A stretch of 64,000 bases of DNA from JARYLZ01 sp964388275 (GCA_964388275.1 CAYLZD010000019.1:11315-75314); one strand, 5' to 3'; shown: positions 17,458 to 27,078, numbered from the stretch's first letter. Numbers and translations are program-made. Notes: generated by a model not told the origin, from the sequence alone.

Positions 17458-18606
17458 ATGGAACCCGATCCCCCCGGTTCGCATTCAGGCGCGGAAGCGC
17501 CCGGAGACGCCGCTCGGCATAAAGCCGACGGCACTTTGTCGATCGTCGCCGGAACGGAATCCCCCGGCGATATATCTCCGTATCTGACCGCTCGACGCGG
17601 CCGTCCGCGCAGACGCAATCCGAACGTGGAAGAGCATGTCAAGGGCATCCTTTCCGGCGATCGCGTCGTGCTCGGAAGGGCGATTACCCTTATCGAAAGC
17701 CGCAGGCCGGAGGACAATCACTCCGCGCTCGCCATGCTCGAGCGACTCCTGCCCGACACCGGCCGCTCGGTGCGGATCGGCATCACGGGAGTTCCGGGTG
17801 TCGGCAAAAGCACCTTCATCGAAGCGCTGGGCACTTATCTGACAGGCAAGGGGCACAAGCTGGCCGTGCTGGCGGTGGATCCCAGCAGCAGCATTTCCCG
17901 CGGCAGTATCATGGGCGACAAGACGCGTATGCAGTCTCTGGCCGGCGATCCATCGGCGTTCATCCGCCCTTCCCCGTCCGCGGGTTCGCTCGGCGGCGTG
18001 GCCCGAAAAACGCGGGAGGCCATGCTCGTTTGCGAAGCGGCCGGCTTCGATGTGATATTCGTTGAAACCGTGGGCGTCGGACAGTCCGAGACGGTCGTAT
18101 CTTCGATGGTGGATTTCTTTCTGCTCCTCATGCTGGCCGGAGCCGGGGATCATCTGCAGGGAATCAAACGAGGGATAATGGAACTCGCCGATGCGGTGGT
18201 GATAAACAAGGCGGACGGCGACAATCGCGACAAGGCGCGCAGAACCCGCGTCGAGTTCGAACAGGCCGTTCATCTTCTGCGCTCCACCGCTCCCGGCTGG
18301 CGTACACCCGTACTGACCTGTTCGTCCTTGTCGAAGGAAGGGATTCCGGACGTATGGGATGCAATCACCCGTTATTGCAGAGAGATGTCCGCAAACGGCT
18401 ATTTCGAGAAAAACAGAAGAGAGCAGGCGCGCACCTGGATGCTGGACACGATACGCGAAGCGCTGTTCGAGCGCTTCAGCGCCCATCCAAAAATCGCTCC
18501 CGCGCTCTCCGAATTCGAACAGCGCGTCACAAACGGTGAAATCCCGGCTGTGACCGCCGCTCAACGGTTGCTGGATCTCTATGCCGGGCGCCATACTGAG
18601 AAATGA
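17458..18606 (+). CDS. meaB: MeaB, methylmalonyl-CoA mutase-associated GTPase
   Basis: The 382-residue G3E-type GTPase protects and reloads adenosylcobalamin-dependent methylmalonyl-CoA mutase. Motifs: Walker A GITGVPGVGKSTFIEALG, base-region AVDPSSSISRGSIMGDKTRM, VETVGVGQSE, and the nucleotide-specificity NKADGDN. About 50 poorly conserved residues precede the core. ATG 17458 is chosen because an AAGAGAG ribosome site lies ten bases upstream; ATG 17437 is possible. Its mutase partners are at 36690-40920, about 18 kb away, so MeaB is not in their operon. Confidence 0.95.
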   Translation: MEPDPPGSHSGAEAPGDAARHKADGTLSIVAGTESPGDISPYLTARRGRPRRRNPNVEEHVKGILSGDRVVLGRAITLIESRRPEDNHSALAMLERLLPDTGRSVRIGITGVPGVGKSTFIEALGTYLTGKGHKLAVLAVDPSSSISRGSIMGDKTRMQSLAGDPSAFIRPSPSAGSLGGVARKTREAMLVCEAAGFDVIFVETVGVGQSETVVSSMVDFFLLLMLAGAGDHLQGIKRGIMELADAVVINKADGDNRDKARRTRVEFEQAVHLLRSTAPGWRTPVLTCSSLSKEGIPDVWDAITRYCREMSANGYFEKNRREQARTWMLDTIREALFERFSAHPKIAPALSEFEQRVTNGEIPAVTAAQRLLDLYAGRHTEK

Positions 18607-18717
18607 ACCGCCGGAAGTACGCCCTCGTTCCGGATAAATACATCCCTCAACCGCATCATGCGGCAGGATAAACCGCTCGAAACTCGTCACATGAAACCTG
18701 ATAGAAAAGGAAACGAC

Positions 18718-19362
18718 ATGTATGCACCCCGCAATCACCCATGCTCCTTATCCGGATACCGCGCGGCGTTTTTTCTGCTGCCGGTGTTCATGATATTCTC
18801 CTGCTCTTCTCCGAAAGAGGAAATCAAACCTGTCGAAGTTCAGGTCGAAAAAACGCCCGTTACTCCGCCGCCTCCGCCGCGGGTGTTTCAATTCGAAGAC
18901 AGGTATTTCGTGCGCAACGCATCCATCGATCTGGCAACCAATATCGAAAATCCGCTGGAAGCGATACGAGTGATACAACTCAAAACCGGTCCCAATCAGG
19001 TTCTTGTGATCAGCAGTTTCGAGAAAGCGGGCGATACCAAGCGCGCGGCTGTGGAAACATGGCTGGGAATCGAGCTCCCTTCCTTTTCGCCGGGGACCTA
19101 CGACCTCTCCTCGGCCGCCAAGGTGTCTTTCTATCGCTTCGTTCTCGGCGAAAAAAGCGAGCGCTATGACGGCGAATCCTGCACGGGAAGCATCGTGATA
19201 GAAGCGATCGAGGACGGCCGCATTACAGGATCGGTCAATGCGACCATCACGGGCAAGACCAAATCCTTCGAACTTCCCTCACAACCTTTCACCTTGCAGT
19301 TCACCGGCTCGTTCAGTATACAGGAGGTCCCTCTGGAAGCCACGATAATGAAGACGAAGTGA
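18718..19362 (+). CDS. Lipoprotein of unknown function
   Basis: The 214-residue protein has a lipoprotein signal peptide ending MIFSCSS and then a Glu/Lys/Pro-rich linker (KTPVTPPPPPRVFQFED). The rest is a beta-rich domain of about 150 residues with no family I recognise. ATG 18718 has AAAGGAAA just upstream. It sits 28 bases before radA on the same strand, but a shared role is not implied by sequence. Confidence 0.8.
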   Translation: MYAPRNHPCSLSGYRAAFFLLPVFMIFSCSSPKEEIKPVEVQVEKTPVTPPPPPRVFQFEDRYFVRNASIDLATNIENPLEAIRVIQLKTGPNQVLVISSFEKAGDTKRAAVETWLGIELPSFSPGTYDLSSAAKVSFYRFVLGEKSERYDGESCTGSIVIEAIEDGRITGSVNATITGKTKSFELPSQPFTLQFTGSFSIQEVPLEATIMKTK

Positions 19363-19390
19363 TGAAAACAGCGGACGGAATCCTGCGGCT

Positions 19391-20755
19391 ATGAAAACGC
19401 GCTCGCGATACGTGTGTCAGAACTGCGGCGCGACTTCATCGCGCTGGTCGGGACGCTGCGATTCCTGCGCTTCCTGGAATTCCTTCGTTGAAGAAATCAT
19501 GCCCGCTGAACCGAAAGGGAAAGGCGCCCGCAAAACCGGCCCCGCCTCCACACCTGTTCCTGTAACGGAAATCGTCGCCTCCAGCGACTCGCGACTGACC
19601 ACGGGCATAACGGAAATGGACAGGGTGCTGGGCGGCGGCATAGTGCCGGGATCCATGATCCTGCTGGGAGGCGATCCAGGCATCGGAAAATCTACGCTCA
19701 TGATGCAGATATGCTCGACGCTGAGCCGTGGAGAAACGGCGGGGGATGTGCTGTATGTGAGCGGAGAAGAATCCCCGAGGCAGATCAAGCTGAGGGCCGA
19801 GCGCTTGAATGCGCTCACGAACCGCTTTCTCGTCCTGGCGGAAACCAACATAGACGCCGTGCTGGACGCGGTGGAAAAGAGCGGACCCGCGCTCGTGATA
19901 ATCGACTCGATACAGACAATGTACCGCTCGGAACTCGAGAGCGCCCCCGGTAGCATCGCGCAGGTCCGCGAGTGCGCGGCCCTTCTTCTGCGACACGCAA
20001 AGGACGCGCATGTGCCGATGTTTCTGATCGGACATGTGACCAAGGACGGTGCTATCGCCGGCCCCAGGGTGCTGGAACACATGGTGGACGCGGTTCTGCA
20101 ATTCGAAGGCGATCAGCATCATGCGTACAGGATAGTCAGGGGTGTGAAAAACCGCTTCGGTTCCACAAACGAGATCGGAATCTTCGAAATGCGGGAGACG
20201 GGCCTGCGGGAAGTTTCTAACCCCAGCGAAGTATTTTTGTCGGAGAGGACGCGCGGCGTGTCGGGTTCTTGTGTCTGCCCCGTTCTCGAAGGCACTCGGG
20301 CCCTGTTGGTGGAAGCGCAGGCCTTGGTCTCGCCGAGCAATTTCGGAATTCCCCAGCGCACTGTATCGGGAATTGACGCGCGGCGGCTCTCTCTACTGCT
20401 CGCCGTCCTCGAGAAACGCTCCGGCTTGAGAACCGGGCAGTTCGACGTTTTCGCCAATATTGCGGGAGGAGTCCGCATCGACGAACCCGCCGTCGACCTC
20501 GCCGTGGCGGCTGCCGTGGTTTCGAGCGCCAAGGATGCGGCCGTGGACCACTCCACGGCGGTCGTCGGCGAGATCGGCCTCGGAGGCGAGGTGCGCACAG
20601 TCAGCCATATCGAGAAACGCATATCCGAAGCCGAGAAACTGGGATTCGAACGCATCGTCATTCCGAAGGGAAATCTGCGAGAGAAACGCAAAGGCAAAAT
20701 CGCGGCCATCGAAGCGGCCGGCGTCTCCGACGCGATGCGGGCGCTGATGGGATGA
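19391..20755 (+). CDS. radA: DNA repair protein RadA
   Basis: The 454-residue protein contains an N-terminal C4 zinc finger (VCQNCGATS and CDSCASW), a RecA-like ATPase with Walker A GGDPGIGKSTLM, the RadA-specific KNRFGS motif (residues about 254-259) and a C-terminal Lon-protease-like domain (residues about 330-454). RadA drives branch migration in recombination-dependent repair. Its end faces the convergent uvrA gene, separated by 77 bases with a GC-rich hairpin. Confidence 0.97.
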   Translation: MKTRSRYVCQNCGATSSRWSGRCDSCASWNSFVEEIMPAEPKGKGARKTGPASTPVPVTEIVASSDSRLTTGITEMDRVLGGGIVPGSMILLGGDPGIGKSTLMMQICSTLSRGETAGDVLYVSGEESPRQIKLRAERLNALTNRFLVLAETNIDAVLDAVEKSGPALVIIDSIQTMYRSELESAPGSIAQVRECAALLLRHAKDAHVPMFLIGHVTKDGAIAGPRVLEHMVDAVLQFEGDQHHAYRIVRGVKNRFGSTNEIGIFEMRETGLREVSNPSEVFLSERTRGVSGSCVCPVLEGTRALLVEAQALVSPSNFGIPQRTVSGIDARRLSLLLAVLEKRSGLRTGQFDVFANIAGGVRIDEPAVDLAVAAAVVSSAKDAAVDHSTAVVGEIGLGGEVRTVSHIEKRISEAEKLGFERIVIPKGNLREKRKGKIAAIEAAGVSDAMRALMG

Positions 20756-20765
20756 GTTGAACGAT

Positions 20766-20787
20766 CGCCGCCGTTTCAGGGGCGGCG
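20766..20787. terminator. GC-rich hairpin between radA and uvrA
   Basis: A perfect 7-base inverted repeat (CGCCGCC / GGCGGCG) with an 8-base loop lies in the 77-base gap between two convergent genes. No T-run follows on either strand, so it is only a weak terminator candidate. Confidence 0.35.
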
Positions 20788-20832
20788 CCGACTCCGCCAT
20801 CCCGGTTCTGTGCGAAGACAATTGTCGGGCGC

Positions 20833-23700
20833 TCAATCGCGGCCCGCTTGTTGCTCCTCGCAACCGCTCCGCTTCAGCACATCCTTCAGATAACGTCCGG
20901 TGTAACCGGCCTTGGATCTCGCGACCTGCTCCGGAGTTCCCTGCGCGACGATCTCGCCGCCGCGTTCCCCTCCTTCAGGCCCGAGATCGATTATCCAATC
21001 CGCGCACTTGATCACATCGAGATTGTGTTCGATTATCAGAACACTGTGTCCGGCCGCGATCAGCGCGTCGAAACACGACAAAAGTTTTTGAATGTCTTCG
21101 AAATGCAATCCGGTCGTCGGCTCGTCGAAGATGAACAGCGTGTGTTCGTCCGTCCGATTCGCCAAATGAGTCGCCAACTTCAGTCTTTGCGCTTCGCCGC
21201 CCGACAGAGTTATGGCTGATTGACCCAATTTCATGTAGCCGAGACCGACTTCGTCCAGCACTTTCAACCGGTTCGCCACCCGCGCCGCGCGCTGGAAAAA
21301 CTCCAGGGCTTCCGAAACACTCATGCCGAGGACATCGACGATGTTCTTGCCGTGGTAATGAATATCCATGATCTCCTTCTTGTAGCGCTTGCCCTTGCAC
21401 GACTCGCACTCGAGATAGAGATCCGCCATGAACTGCATTTCCACCTTGATATAGCCGTCGCCCTCGCAGATGTCGCAGCGGCCACCGGGCACGTTGAATG
21501 AGAACGCCCCCGGTCCGAAGCCGCGCAATTTGGCGGCGGTCGTTTCCGCAAAGAGTTCGCGTATTGCGTCGAAGGCTTTAATGTATGTAATGGGATTGGA
21601 TCTCGGCGTGCGGCCTATCGGAGACTGGTCGACCATCTCCACCCGCTTGATACGGTTTTCTCCCGAGAAACCCGAGAAGGCGCCCACGTCCTCTTCGTAC
21701 ATCCCGTCGAGTTCCTTCTTCAGCGCGGCATACAACACGTCGTGCACGAGGGTGCTCTTGCCCGAGCCGCTGACACCCGTGACGCAAACCAGAACTCCGA
21801 GAGGTATGCGCACATCCATGCCTTTCAGATTGTTCTGCACCGGCTCCCTCACCGTCAGCTCCCCCTTGGCTCTCCTGCGCTTGACCGGCGTCGGAATGCC
21901 CAGTTGCCCGCTCAGATGCCGGCCCGTGAGAGAAAGCTTGCTCTTTTCCAGATCTTTCATCGTACCCACGGCGGTGATCTCCCCTCCGTGTTCGCCCGCG
22001 CGGGGTCCCATATCGACGATGAGGTCGGCGACCTCCATCATCTCGCGGTCGTGTTCGACCACGAGAACCGTGTTCCCGCCGTCGCGCAGGGCTTTCAGAA
22101 TAGTGATCAGGCGCGAATTGTCCCGCGGGTGCAGCCCTATTGTCGGCTCATCCAGCACGTACAGGGCGCCCACCAGCGACGATCCCACCGAGGCCGCAAT
22201 GTTGATGCGCTGCGACTCGCCGCCGGAAAGCGTGTGGGACAACCTGTCGAGCGTCAGGTAACCCAGGCCGATTTCCGCCAGCAGGCGCAGCCGCTTCCGC
22301 AGTTCTTCGAGAATGCGCCTGGCGACCTCCGATTCGAATTCCGTAAACTCCGCCTCCCTGAAAAAGATATGCAAATCTTCTATAGTCATCCTCACGAGAT
22401 CGCCGAGGCTTTTTCCGTTTACCTTCACGGCGAGAGCATCCTGGCAGAGCCGGGCGCCGCCGCAGGTCTCGCAAACGGCATAGCCCCTGTATCGCGCCGC
22501 CAGGATCCTGTAGTGCATCTTGTAGTTCTTCTCCTCGACCATCTTGAAGAATCCCCGCACGCCCTTGAAACCCTTCGCGCCGTTCCAGACCACGTCCTTT
22601 TGTTCCTTGGTGAGCTGCCTGTATGGGACATTCAGCGGCACTCCGACTGTTGCCGCTATCCGTTCCAGATCCCGGAGATGTTTGCTGTGCTTGGGAGTCG
22701 TCCAAGGCTGCACGGCCCCCTGAGCAAGAGTCTTATTGGGATTGGGCACGACCAGGTTGGGATCGATCCCGGTTATGCGCCCGAAACCCTGACAGGCGGG
22801 GCAAGCCCCGGCGGGATTGTTGAACGAGAACAGCCGGGGATCCGGCTCTGAATAGCGCTCATGACAATGTGTGCACTCGTAAGCCGCGCTGAACTTCAAC
22901 TCTTCTCCGCTTTCGACGACCCGTACGCGCACGTAGCCGTCGCCTTCCACGAACGCCGTTTCCAATGAATCGCTAATGCGCGACATGTCGCCTTCTTTCC
23001 GCCATACAAGACGGTCGACCAGCACGAAGACGTCCCGCTTGTCCGCGCCGATTTCGGCGGCATCGTCCAGATCCGAAGTTTCCCCGTTCACGACGATGCG
23101 CACAAAGCCTTGTTTTCGCAGGTTTTCGAGTTCCTCTCCAAGCGAGCGACCCGCATGATCGTGCATCGGGAACATGACGAGTATCCTTGCGCCGTCCGGC
23201 AATGCGGCCAACCGCTCCATCGCGGTGCGCACGGAATCACGCTGCACTTGCAGGCCGTCATTGCGACAAAAGGTTTTCCCGATGCGCGCGAATAACAGAC
23301 GCAGGTAGTCGTAAATCTCCGTTGTCGTGCCGACCGTGGAGCGTGGATTGCGGCCCGAGGTTTTCTGCTCGATGGCGACGGCGGGAGCGATTCCCTGTAT
23401 GAAATCCACGTCAGGCTTGTTCATGCGCTCGAGAAACTGCCGCGCGTAAGCCGAAAGACTTTCCACGTAACGCCTCTGTCCCTCGGCGTAGATGGTGTCG
23501 AAAGCCAGGCTCGATTTGCCGGATCCGCTGACGCCCGTGATCACTATCAAACGGTTGCGGGGCAAATCGACGGAAATGTTCTTGAGATTGTTGACCCGCG
23601 CTCCGCGAATGATCAACATGTTATCGAGCGGGGATTCTTTGTCCTGTCGCTCCCCGCCCGATGCGGTCTTGTTTTGCGTGTTCCGGGCGCGCTGCGCCAT
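20833..23700 (-). CDS. uvrA: UvrA, excinuclease ABC subunit A
   Basis: The 955-residue UvrA recognises bulky DNA lesions in nucleotide excision repair. It has two ABC ATPase units: Walker A TGVSGSGKSSLAFDTIYAEG near residue 60 and VTGVSGSGKSTLVHDVLY near 645. Signature regions are LSGGESQRINIA and LSGGEAQRLKLA. Zinc-binding cysteines are visible as CTHCHERYSEPDPRLFSFNN with CPAC, and CDICEGDG with CESCKGKRY. Length and motif order match the family. It has 223 bases of upstream non-coding DNA. I see no reliable LexA box in it. Confidence 0.98.
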   Translation of the reverse strand: MAQRARNTQNKTASGGERQDKESPLDNMLIIRGARVNNLKNISVDLPRNRLIVITGVSGSGKSSLAFDTIYAEGQRRYVESLSAYARQFLERMNKPDVDFIQGIAPAVAIEQKTSGRNPRSTVGTTTEIYDYLRLLFARIGKTFCRNDGLQVQRDSVRTAMERLAALPDGARILVMFPMHDHAGRSLGEELENLRKQGFVRIVVNGETSDLDDAAEIGADKRDVFVLVDRLVWRKEGDMSRISDSLETAFVEGDGYVRVRVVESGEELKFSAAYECTHCHERYSEPDPRLFSFNNPAGACPACQGFGRITGIDPNLVVPNPNKTLAQGAVQPWTTPKHSKHLRDLERIAATVGVPLNVPYRQLTKEQKDVVWNGAKGFKGVRGFFKMVEEKNYKMHYRILAARYRGYAVCETCGGARLCQDALAVKVNGKSLGDLVRMTIEDLHIFFREAEFTEFESEVARRILEELRKRLRLLAEIGLGYLTLDRLSHTLSGGESQRINIAASVGSSLVGALYVLDEPTIGLHPRDNSRLITILKALRDGGNTVLVVEHDREMMEVADLIVDMGPRAGEHGGEITAVGTMKDLEKSKLSLTGRHLSGQLGIPTPVKRRRAKGELTVREPVQNNLKGMDVRIPLGVLVCVTGVSGSGKSTLVHDVLYAALKKELDGMYEEDVGAFSGFSGENRIKRVEMVDQSPIGRTPRSNPITYIKAFDAIRELFAETTAAKLRGFGPGAFSFNVPGGRCDICEGDGYIKVEMQFMADLYLECESCKGKRYKKEIMDIHYHGKNIVDVLGMSVSEALEFFQRAARVANRLKVLDEVGLGYMKLGQSAITLSGGEAQRLKLATHLANRTDEHTLFIFDEPTTGLHFEDIQKLLSCFDALIAAGHSVLIIEHNLDVIKCADWIIDLGPEGGERGGEIVAQGTPEQVARSKAGYTGRYLKDVLKRSGCEEQQAGRD

Positions 23701-23923
23701 TCTTTCAGTCTCGAGTTTCTTATAGCGGAGAAAACATCCTGAAAGTTAGCGGGGCCTGGACCTAAATACAAGAAAAAATCGTCCGCAGCGGGGTCAACCG
23801 GATGCGGTCATTGAAAGCCGATTCTGCTTGCCGGCGTTAAGGACGGCATCGTGGTTTCCCGTATCACGTCGGCGCTTCAGCCCTTGCGGCTTGAAACACC
23901 TCGACGGAGGACCGCGCTTCGGG

Positions 23924-24280
23924 CTATTTTGCTGTTGCGCGAACCATCGCCGCCACTTGCATGGCGATGTTGACGTTGTGCTCGAACGTCAGATTCTTGT
24001 GTCTCACGAGATCGATGAGAGTCCCGATGAAACACAGCCCGCCGGTGAACAGGTAAAGCAAACCCATTCCGATCTGATTGAGCAGAAATCGATGCACGCC
24101 GGCCACCACCACGAATCCGAGCAGCGCCGTCAGAAGAATCGTCTGAGGATCCTTACGGCGGGTGTTGTAAACCCCTGCGAACATGCGAGCTTGCTCGTCG
24201 GACATGTCCTTTATCAGTCCCGAGACGAAGGCCATCTCGTCGTCTTCGAGATTTGGAAGAAGCTGGTAGATATTCGGCAT
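23924..24280 (-). CDS. TM2 domain protein
   Basis: The 118-residue protein has about 45 soluble residues and then two membrane helices of the TM2 type (GFVVVAGVHRFLLNQIGMGL, then CFIGTLIDLVRHK). TM2 proteins are small inner-membrane proteins of unknown role. It is the last of three consecutive small membrane-protein genes on this strand; the next upstream is DUF2752, 152 bases away. Confidence 0.85.
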   Translation of the reverse strand: MPNIYQLLPNLEDDEMAFVSGLIKDMSDEQARMFAGVYNTRRKDPQTILLTALLGFVVVAGVHRFLLNQIGMGLLYLFTGGLCFIGTLIDLVRHKNLTFEHNVNIAMQVAAMVRATAK

Positions 24281-24432
24281 GATCGGACCTGTGTGTGTAT
24301 TGGCGTGGATTGGTTTCCGGCTTCTATCGCGGCGGGAGCGCCGCCGAAAACCATTCTACGTTTCCGGGCTCGATAAGTTGCGCATCGTCGCGTCGGAGCG
24401 TCTGCCGAGGCCCGCTACAGACCTCAGGGCGT

Positions 24433-24834
24433 TCAGACAAAACGGTTTATCAGCCTTGCGTAACATTCCAGGTTTCGCACTATCCAGAATGCGAAGACCA
24501 GGGAGCCCAAGAAGACTATCAGCCATGCAGGCATGCGGATATCGGGCAGGCGCCCGCCGCCGGTCCGCTCCATGAACCACGACACGAAAATGTATATCGC
24601 CAGCGGCAGAATGATCACGACCAACGGATTCGCTCTCAGAGCCATGACCACTTCCAGATGCAGCAGATGGTGCACGGCCCGCTGCGTTCCGCAGCCGGGA
24701 CAGGAATATCCCGTCACGGCGTGAAATGGGCACGGCAGGAATGCTTCAGCGTCGGCAGGATCAAAAAAATAGAACCATGCTGCGAGAGCCAGCAAAATGC
24801 CGACACCCAATACCGTTCGGTTGCGTGTTGACAT
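24433..24834 (-). CDS. DUF2752 membrane protein
   Basis: The 133-residue protein has three hydrophobic segments and the DUF2752 signature CPFHAVTGYSCPGCGTQRAV (residues about 34-53), where the cysteines are typical. Function is unknown. ATG 24834 gives MSTRNRTVLGVGILLALAAW; upstream residues do not look coding. DUF2752 and TM2 genes often lie near each other in Bacteroidota-type genomes, as here. Confidence 0.88.
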   Translation of the reverse strand: MSTRNRTVLGVGILLALAAWFYFFDPADAEAFLPCPFHAVTGYSCPGCGTQRAVHHLLHLEVVMALRANPLVVIILPLAIYIFVSWFMERTGGGRLPDIRMPAWLIVFLGSLVFAFWIVRNLECYARLINRFV

Positions 24835-24892
24835 GATGTCGAAAAAAGAACGGGGGACCCTGAGCCATCCCCCGCTTATTCCGACGGAAACG

Positions 24893-25309
24893 TCAACTGG
24901 AAATGCCTGCCGGCCCCGCGCTCGGGCCTGTATATTCGGCGTCACCGAAAGCAAGTATCGGCAGAAACACTATGCCGAGAAGTATCAGACCGACGCCGAA
25001 ACCGGCGCTCTTTCCGAAAACCTTGGCCAACTCCAGGTATACTATGATCGCTACTACGATGTTGACGCAGGGGATGAGCATCAGAATTATCCACCACACC
25101 GGTTTGCCGACCACCTCGAGCAGCACGATGATGTTGTAAATGGGTACTATGGCGGCCCATCCCGGTTTTCCGGCCTTTTCAAACACCTTCCAGAAACAGA
25201 TTATCATGAAGGCGATAATCACCAGGTACACTATGAGCATACCTACGCCGAGGCCCGCGAAAAGCCCCGCGCTTTCCTCCATGTACTGATACGAATACTC
25301 TTCCTGCAT
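24893..25309 (-). CDS. Small multi-helix membrane protein (DUF5684-like)
   Basis: The 138-residue protein has four hydrophobic segments and the run KAGKPGWAAIVPIYNIIVLL, followed by GKPVWWIILMLIPCVNIV. This is the pattern of DUF5684 proteins, sometimes found joined to signal peptidases. Function is unknown. ATG 25309 is preceded by a perfect AGGAGG at ideal spacing, which fixes the start. It is divergent from the M23 peptidase gene. Confidence 0.85.
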   Translation of the reverse strand: MQEEYSYQYMEESAGLFAGLGVGMLIVYLVIIAFMIICFWKVFEKAGKPGWAAIVPIYNIIVLLEVVGKPVWWIILMLIPCVNIVVAIIVYLELAKVFGKSAGFGVGLILLGIVFLPILAFGDAEYTGPSAGPAGISS

Positions 25310-25421
25310 GGAAACCTCCTGTGAGTATGAATGAAGCGTGGAGAGAAATATTTTTTCTTTACGCTCTGCCCGGAAGCATCGCCCCGCTGAAAGGGCAATC
25401 TGTGCATCCATTTAACGATTG

Positions 25422-25464
25422 GCTGTGCCGAAAATACAAAAAAACATTAAAACATAGGCACAGC
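25422..25464. repeat. Spaced inverted repeat in a divergent promoter region
   Basis: GCTGTGCC at 25422-25429 and GGCACAGC at 25457-25464 are perfect inverted 8-mers separated by 27 AT-rich bases. They lie in the 224-base gap between two divergently read genes. It may be a two-site operator or a hairpin in the peptidase leader. No known regulator site is matched. Confidence 0.4.
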
Positions 25465-25533
25465 ACAATCCGGCGACGCGACGTCGAAGTTGTCTTTCTC
25501 TGTTTGAAAAGCAGGCGTTTCGTATCTTGCTTC

Positions 25534-26295
25534 ATGCGCCTATTCACCTTTATGGCCGTATCCTTACTCCCTGCAATCTCATCCCCGCAGACTCCGCCCC
25601 CGGACAGGATGTCGATTGCAGCCGTGAATCGGCTGTTCCTCGATATCTACGAGCTCCGGATAGACAGAGCGGCGGCTAAAAAACGCGTGAAGGAAGCGCA
25701 TTCTTTTCTCATTGCGTATTGCAGGGAGAACAAGGTCCCGCGTTTCTCCGCGAAAGATTGGGTTTTCCCTGTGCGCGGCTATACACAGGCGGCGATAGGA
25801 GGCAGCAGGGGCGAAGGTTACCGCGGCGCGGGAGCATACGACTTCTTCTCCGGAAATTCCCATGGAGGACATCCCGCGCACGACATATTCATACGCGACC
25901 GGAATTTCGACGAGCTCGACGACCGCGGCGCAACGCCCGTCGACGTGCTCTCCGTCTCCGGCGGCCTGGTGATCTGCGTGAATCCGGCATGGACGGCGGA
26001 CAGCATGGATTCAAAGCGCATACAGCCGATACGCGGAGGCATATACGTCTGGGTTTACGATCCGGCAAGCGACAGGCTTTTCTACTACGCTCATCTGCGC
26101 TCGGCATGCTGCGGGCCGGGCATGAACGTCAAGCCCGGCGACAAACTGGGCGAGATCGGACGGACCGGTAAAAACGCCGTGCCGAAACGTTCGCCCACGC
26201 ATCTCCATTTCATGTGCCTCTCGTTTCGAGACGGAAATCCGAAACCCGTCGATATCTATTCGGATCTCCTGCGCGCTGAAGTCGTCTCCCGATAG
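25534..26295 (+). CDS. M23-family (LytM-type) metallopeptidase
   Basis: The 253-residue secreted protein has a short signal peptide (MRLFTFMAVSLLPAISSPQ) and a peptidase M23 domain. Zinc-site motifs are GHPAHDIFI (HxxxD) and THLHFM (HxH), with FYYAHLRSACCGPGMNVKPG and DKLGEIGRTGKNA between them. Such enzymes cut peptidoglycan cross-links or act as activators of amidases. All four metal and catalytic positions appear present, so an active enzyme is likely. ATG 25534 was chosen because it begins the signal peptide. Confidence 0.9.
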   Translation: MRLFTFMAVSLLPAISSPQTPPPDRMSIAAVNRLFLDIYELRIDRAAAKKRVKEAHSFLIAYCRENKVPRFSAKDWVFPVRGYTQAAIGGSRGEGYRGAGAYDFFSGNSHGGHPAHDIFIRDRNFDELDDRGATPVDVLSVSGGLVICVNPAWTADSMDSKRIQPIRGGIYVWVYDPASDRLFYYAHLRSACCGPGMNVKPGDKLGEIGRTGKNAVPKRSPTHLHFMCLSFRDGNPKPVDIYSDLLRAEVVSR

Positions 26296-26311
26296 TCCGG
26301 TTTGAGCTGAA

Positions 26312-26950
26312 ATGGACAGGCGGCAGTTTTTCAAGTTCGGTCTTGCCGGTTTCCGGGATGCGGCCATAGAATCGGCGCCCGGTATTGTAAAACCGGTTTT
26401 GAAACGCCGGACTCTCGATCTGAGCATATTGACACAGCGGCCCGAAGCGGCCGAATCATTGTGCGAGGAACTACTTCGCAGTCATTTCGGCGAACGCATG
26501 CTGCGATTGAAACAGAGCAGATTTGAAGGCACATTCCCCGGCGGCATTGTCCTTTACGAGAACGGCGTTTGCCGCGATCATCGCAGCGGAATTTCACTGC
26601 TTGACGGATTGCTCGTACAGCTGGAAAAGGAACTCGGAATTCCTTCGCCGCAAGCCGGTCCCACACTCGTCCGTTTCGTCAATCTCACGCCTCCGATGAG
26701 CCGCAACGTCGAGATATTTCACAAGGACCGACTCGTGATGACGGTTCCCCTCGCGGAAGACGGCGAATTCGAACTCGCAGGCAGTTGCGGCGGCATGATT
26801 TTCCAGATTGTCAAAGGACGTTTCTCCGTCCTGGCGAGCGAATGCAAGCATCGCACCTGCGAGGGTTTTCCGCCGATTTTTACTCCGGGCCAGCGGATCA
26901 TCTGCATTCCGAACGAGGTGACGGCGGCGGTAGGCGCGCTGAAGGGCTGA
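26312..26950 (+). CDS. Protein with C-terminal NusG domain II
   Basis: The 212-residue protein starts MDRRQFFKFGLAG, which resembles a twin-arginine start but has no clear hydrophobic core. Residues about 125-207 match NusG domain II (KGRFSVLASECKHRTCEG, then FTPGQRIICIPNEVTAAVG), including the paired cysteines of this domain. The middle part is not recognised. In many bacteria NusG-II domains occur alone on secreted or redox-linked proteins. It follows the M23 peptidase by 16 bases, so the two are probably cotranscribed. Confidence 0.78.
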   Translation: MDRRQFFKFGLAGFRDAAIESAPGIVKPVLKRRTLDLSILTQRPEAAESLCEELLRSHFGERMLRLKQSRFEGTFPGGIVLYENGVCRDHRSGISLLDGLLVQLEKELGIPSPQAGPTLVRFVNLTPPMSRNVEIFHKDRLVMTVPLAEDGEFELAGSCGGMIFQIVKGRFSVLASECKHRTCEGFPPIFTPGQRIICIPNEVTAAVGALKG

Positions 26951-27078
26951 GCGCGGGCGCGAATATTAACTGTCGGACTTGTTGTTTATCTTTCAATCCG
27001 GAAAGGTGGTATGTTGCCCCCTTTTCCGTCCTCACTGCCCGATAAAAAACGCCCGCGTGGAATTCGAGTTTCAGTAAC

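Noticed and set aside
17485..18738. 417-residue open frame antisense to meaB
   Set aside because: MeaB shows all its GTPase motifs on the other strand; the antisense frame has none.
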